Source of the DNA: Neorhizobium alkalisoli
Lineage (GTDB): Bacteria; Pseudomonadota; Alphaproteobacteria; Rhizobiales; Rhizobiaceae
Length of the DNA stretch: 64,000 bases
Assembly: GCF_007829835.1 (NCBI RefSeq)
Contig: NZ_VIWP01000008.1
Span: forward strand, 124,001 to 188,000
Direction: 5' to 3'
Shown: positions 61,139 to 64,000 of the stretch, one piece after another
Position numbering within the stretch: the stretch's first letter is position 1
Layout: each line of letters opens with the position of its first letter
The notes under the pieces: model-generated
The model's database searches: none
What the model saw: the letters and a program-made list of their open reading frames with translations, nothing else
What the model was told of the DNA's origin: nothing
Made by a program: the position numbers and the translations under genes

Positions 61139-62991
61139 TCGATGCAGTACTCTCTTTTCTTTCTACGTCGCGGATCGGTCTAGGAGGCGATCGATCGATG
61201 TCAAGCGATGGCACCTCGTTTCCCGAAGGAGAAGCGGGCACCCCCATCATCGCCTCCCAGTCGATCTCCCACCCCTTGAGCGCCGACAGCATCGCCAGCC
61301 CCATCGCCTGCGCCACTGCCGGCACGACGGCATTCCCGATCTGGTCGGCCACCGGCCCGAGGCCGCCGATGAACCTCCAGTCGTCGGGGAAACCTTGCAG
61401 TCTGGCACGCATGCGGTTCGTCAAACCGGGCACGAATCCATCGTGGGATGCTTCATCGTCGGTCGGCGCCGCTTTCGCCGGAGGGGCGTAACGAATCCCT
61501 CGCGCTTCCGCACGGATCGCCTCTCCGTCGCGCGGGCTTCCCTGGTATTTTCGAATGGTATCGGCCCGATAGTCGCGATCCTTCATGGACTGCAGCCATG
61601 CCTCCGCACCCGACCAGCCGTTTTCGCCCATCAGATCGGCGAGGACGACACCCACGTTCGTAGTGAGTTCAGGAAACTTCCTAGGCATGCGGAAGCTATC
61701 TCCCAGGTCTTTGCGTATCCCGACGAACATGATCCGCGAGCGGTTCTGCGCGACGCCGTAGTCCTTCGCGTCGATGCGGTGGATTTCCGTCGCATATCCG
61801 GCCTTCGAGAACTGCCGCAGCAGGAAGGCCACATAGTCCGCGTGCCGCGAGTGCAGCAGGCCCTCGACGTTCTCGAAGAGGAAGGCCTTAGGCGCGATCT
61901 CACGCACCGCACGCACGCCTTCCATCATCAGATCGTTCTCGTCGTGGCGGCCCTTCTTCTGGCCGGACGTGCTGAACGGCGTGCACGGCAATCCGCCGGT
62001 CAGGAGGTCGATGCGTTGATCCCGATACGGCTTGAAGTCCACCTTGCGGAGGTCTGCTGCGATCACGGGCCAGTTCGGCCGGTTCGCCTTCAATGTGGCT
62101 ACCGCGTTCTTGTTGAATTCGACGAGGGCGACGTGCTCGAAGCCTGCGCGTTCCAGCCCAAGCGCCAGATAGGGGCGGCAGCTCGGCATAGGCCTTGCGC
62201 GGCCTTGGATCGAACGACACCCGTGCTTCGCCGGTGACAGCCTGGAGCGCGCTAGTCTCCATCGGCCCGATTGCGGCAATCTTTCCAGATGCAATGCCGC
62301 CCAACACCCGGTGCGCATTCGCGATCCGGTACTGGGCAGACATGCGTCGCACTGAGGCGAGGGCGGGCTGCTCTGCGCCGAACAAAGATTCGAACTCGGC
62401 AAGAAGCATCCCGGCTTGATCGCGAAGGCCCGCTTGCACGACGATGAGTCCTTCCTTGCCCCCGCGATAATGCAGCCGCAGGTCGCCTATAAAGGACGAC
62501 ACCTTCGTCTCGAAGGACAGAATTGAATTCTTCACGTGCTTCCTTGCGGCGTCCGAGACGATCTTCCTGTTCGCCGCCGTCAGGGCATCGGCCGGCGTCA
62601 GCTTCGCCGCAGCGAGCCGCCTCCGAATACCGGCGATGTCCTTCGTGTCGATCCGGGCGCCGATCTCCATCCTTTCCAGGACTTCCCGCCGGGTATCGGG
62701 GTCGGCGGCAACCAACGCCTTGATGACAGGAAAGGAAGCGCGAGTCCTTTCAAGGACATCCTCGCTTCCCTTCAAGGTCGTCGCAAATCCCAGGTAGGTC
62801 GAGAGCTCGCTGGCCGCGAGATTGCAGCGTGTCTTCAGGAAGGCTTTCACATCGGCGGCCGGCACGACGTCTGTCAGCTTTCCGATCTCGGCGGACATCT
62901 GCAGAACCTTGTCGGTCATCTGCTCCTGAAGCTGGATGATCCGGTTCATTGCGGCGGAAAGCGCCTGCGCCTTCGGGTCGATGTCGGCCAT
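61131..62991 (-). pseudogene. C5-cytosine methyltransferase with N-terminal module, broken near SAM motif I
   Basis: Two frames. The 5' frame (start 62991) encodes a 280-residue helical module like the N-terminus of the protein at 35-37 kb and keeps its sense to about 62180 (VSFDPRPRKAYAELPP), then turns to noise. The 3' frame takes over at YLALGLERAGFEHVALVEFN and runs to 61131 with intact catalytic G-G-L-P-C-T-P-F-S, F-E-N-V, Q-N-R-S-R-I and I-G-N-A-V motifs. The D-L-F-A-G-x-G-G SAM loop (motif I), which should sit exactly at the join, is missing. A deletion of that loop with frame loss explains it. As it stands no functional methyltransferase is made. Confidence 0.75.
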
Positions 62992-63165
62992 TGGAGTGTC
63001 CCCTTTCGGGACGTCCTTACGACATCGGATCTTTCAGGGCCGGTAAGCGGATTGGTAAAATCATATCGAAATCCGAGGATTCGACGCACCTGTTCGAGTT
63101 AATAATCTCGAAGTGACTCGGCGCTACGTACTAAGGGCAAAACCCCTGTATTACTCCGGTGACCG

Positions 63166-63546
63166 ATGATGTTCTCCGCACCGCCTCTTGAAGGATTCGT
63201 CGTCATTGTCCAGCACGAGACGGACGTCGCCCGTCGTCTCGAAGCAGCTCTCTCCCATGCCGGCGCGACGGTCTTCATCGCCTCCAGAGCGTGGGAGACC
63301 GTCGAGCTCCGCAAGAAGTACGACGCCCAGCTCGTCGTGTTCGACAGCCATGACGCAGATGGGGAGGCCAACGAACCCGTCGTCGTCGACGCTCGTCTGA
63401 TGGCGAACGTCGGCGCCATCAGGTATTCGGCGGAAGTCGAAGGACTCCCGGAGCTGATGTCCTTCGGCACATGGATAGATATCGTCCGGCCGACGGCGGA
63501 CGTCGTGGCGGCCGCCGTCGAGTGGCGGCGTGTGCTGGGAGCGTAG
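63166..63546 (+). CDS. Degenerate receiver-like protein, 126 aa
   Basis: ATG 63166. The N-terminal half (FVVIVQHETDVARRLEAALSHAGATVFIAS) has the strand-helix-strand start of response regulators, but the acidic pair is H-E and the phospho-acceptor region reads VVFDSHDAD; the lysine-proline element near the end is R-P. It could be a pseudo-receiver that binds partners without phosphorylation. Unclear whether it is linked to the following sensor gene, 151 bases away. Confidence 0.6.
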   Translation: MMFSAPPLEGFVVIVQHETDVARRLEAALSHAGATVFIASRAWETVELRKKYDAQLVVFDSHDADGEANEPVVVDARLMANVGAIRYSAEVEGLPELMSFGTWIDIVRPTADVVAAAVEWRRVLGA

Positions 63547-63697
63547 CGTCGGTTCTGCGGCGGGACAGCTTAGCGTGGTGATCTTCGCTTCGAGCGCACG
63601 AATACGCCGGAGAAATGGTATCGAAGATCTGGCCGCGCTGCACCCTCTACTCATGCCAGAGCCATCATGCTAACTAGGCCGGAGAAGGGGATTCCGG

Positions 63698-64000
63698 ATG
63701 AAGTTCAAGCTAGTCGCGGTCGCGGTCGCCGCGCTTGTCCCAGTGGTCGGGATGCTGGGCTATGGCGAATACGCGATCCGCCAGGAGCGTGGCGCGGAGG
63801 TTCGCGCGCAGGCCGCGCAGGCGGCACGTCAGGCGTCTTCTGAGGTCGACCGCATCGTCGAAGGACTACGTTCGCTTCTTCTCGCCGTGACGTCGATGCC
63901 GTCGGTCCGGCATTTGGATGCCCCGACGTGCGACGAGGCCCTGAACTCGCTGGCGGGCAATGTGCCCAACATCCGCACTATCTTCGTGCTCCGACCTGAC
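63698..64000 (+). CDS. Membrane sensor protein with extracytoplasmic (Cache-like) domain, 3' truncated
   Basis: ATG 63698, preceded by GGAGAAGGGG. The first 20 residues (MKFKLVAVAVAALVPVVGML) are a membrane span; then a helical stretch SSEVDRIVEGLRSLLLAVTSMPSVRHLDAPTCDEALNSLAGNVPNIRTIFVLRPD, like the start of dCache/PDC sensor domains in kinases and GGDEF/EAL proteins. The window ends at residue 101, so the output domain is unknown. Confidence 0.7.
   Translation, partial: MKFKLVAVAVAALVPVVGMLGYGEYAIRQERGAEVRAQAAQAARQASSEVDRIVEGLRSLLLAVTSMPSVRHLDAPTCDEALNSLAGNVPNIRTIFVLRPD

Overview
The window looks like alphaproteobacterial DNA of the order Rhizobiales, most likely family Rhizobiaceae. Supporting signs are the gene families (DUF2026, L-arabinonate-type IlvD/Edd dehydratase, FUSC/DUF1656 efflux operon, ImuA-ImuB-DnaE2 cassette, paired Ku proteins, HWE histidine kinases, bacteriophytochrome), a perfect alphaproteobacterial LexA box (GAAC-N7-GAAC) and several EcfG/RpoE2-type general-stress promoters (GGAAC-N16-CGTT). 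Species and replicon cannot be fixed from the sequence alone. I see no rRNA, tRNA or CRISPR array.

Layout. (1) 1-9650: catabolic and transport genes: the end of an HyuA-type hydantoinase/oxoprolinase, an M20 peptidase, a DUF2026 protein, then a leftward operon of an IlvD/Edd dehydratase, an RraA-family aldolase-like protein and a NitT/TauT-type ABC importer, with a divergent GntR regulator. (2) 9849-14808: an OsmC peroxiredoxin, an AaeA/AaeX/AaeB-like aromatic-acid efflux operon with a divergent MarR regulator, and a 25-residue membrane peptide behind a perfect general-stress promoter. (3) 14856-20830: a giant protein built almost wholly of octapeptides in a 17-octad (136-residue) super-repeat, followed in the same operon by a glycosyltransferase-like gene. 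(4) 21090-26353: MarR, Kup potassium transporter, Bax-inhibitor-1 family protein, ECF sigma/anti-sigma pair, small zinc-ribbon protein.

(5) 26506-34588: a Tn7-like transposition operon read leftward: two small leader genes, a TnsA-like endonuclease, an unknown gene, a free-standing paralogue of the TnsB N-terminal domain, TnsB, TnsC and TniQ, closed by a terminator. No cargo lies between tniQ and the left-hand chromosomal-type genes, so any cargo would be on the right. (6) 34589-41321: accessory genes including a C5-cytosine-methyltransferase homologue without the catalytic cysteine, a PIN-domain protein and a block of stress-induced small proteins.

(7) 41541-52497: DNA damage and repair: SOS box, imuA, imuB, a frameshifted dnaE2, an Rpn-like nuclease, an SRAP/YedK abasic-site protein, two tandem Ku genes with a long palindrome upstream, and a ferritin-like stress protein. 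(8) 52498-64000: a signalling and decay zone: remnant of a duplicated response-regulator/kinase pair, general-stress small proteins, a HARP-like protein, response regulator, HWE kinase, bacteriophytochrome hybrid kinase, a frameshifted nucleotidyltransferase-like gene, a broken C5 methyltransferase related to the one at 35-37 kb, a degenerate receiver protein and the start of a membrane sensor.

The most unusual items are the octapeptide protein with its glycosyltransferase partner, the TnsA-containing operon with a duplicated TnsB N-terminal domain, and the two related methyltransferase-like genes, each lacking a different essential motif. All function calls rest on motif recognition and general family knowledge; no database search was run.
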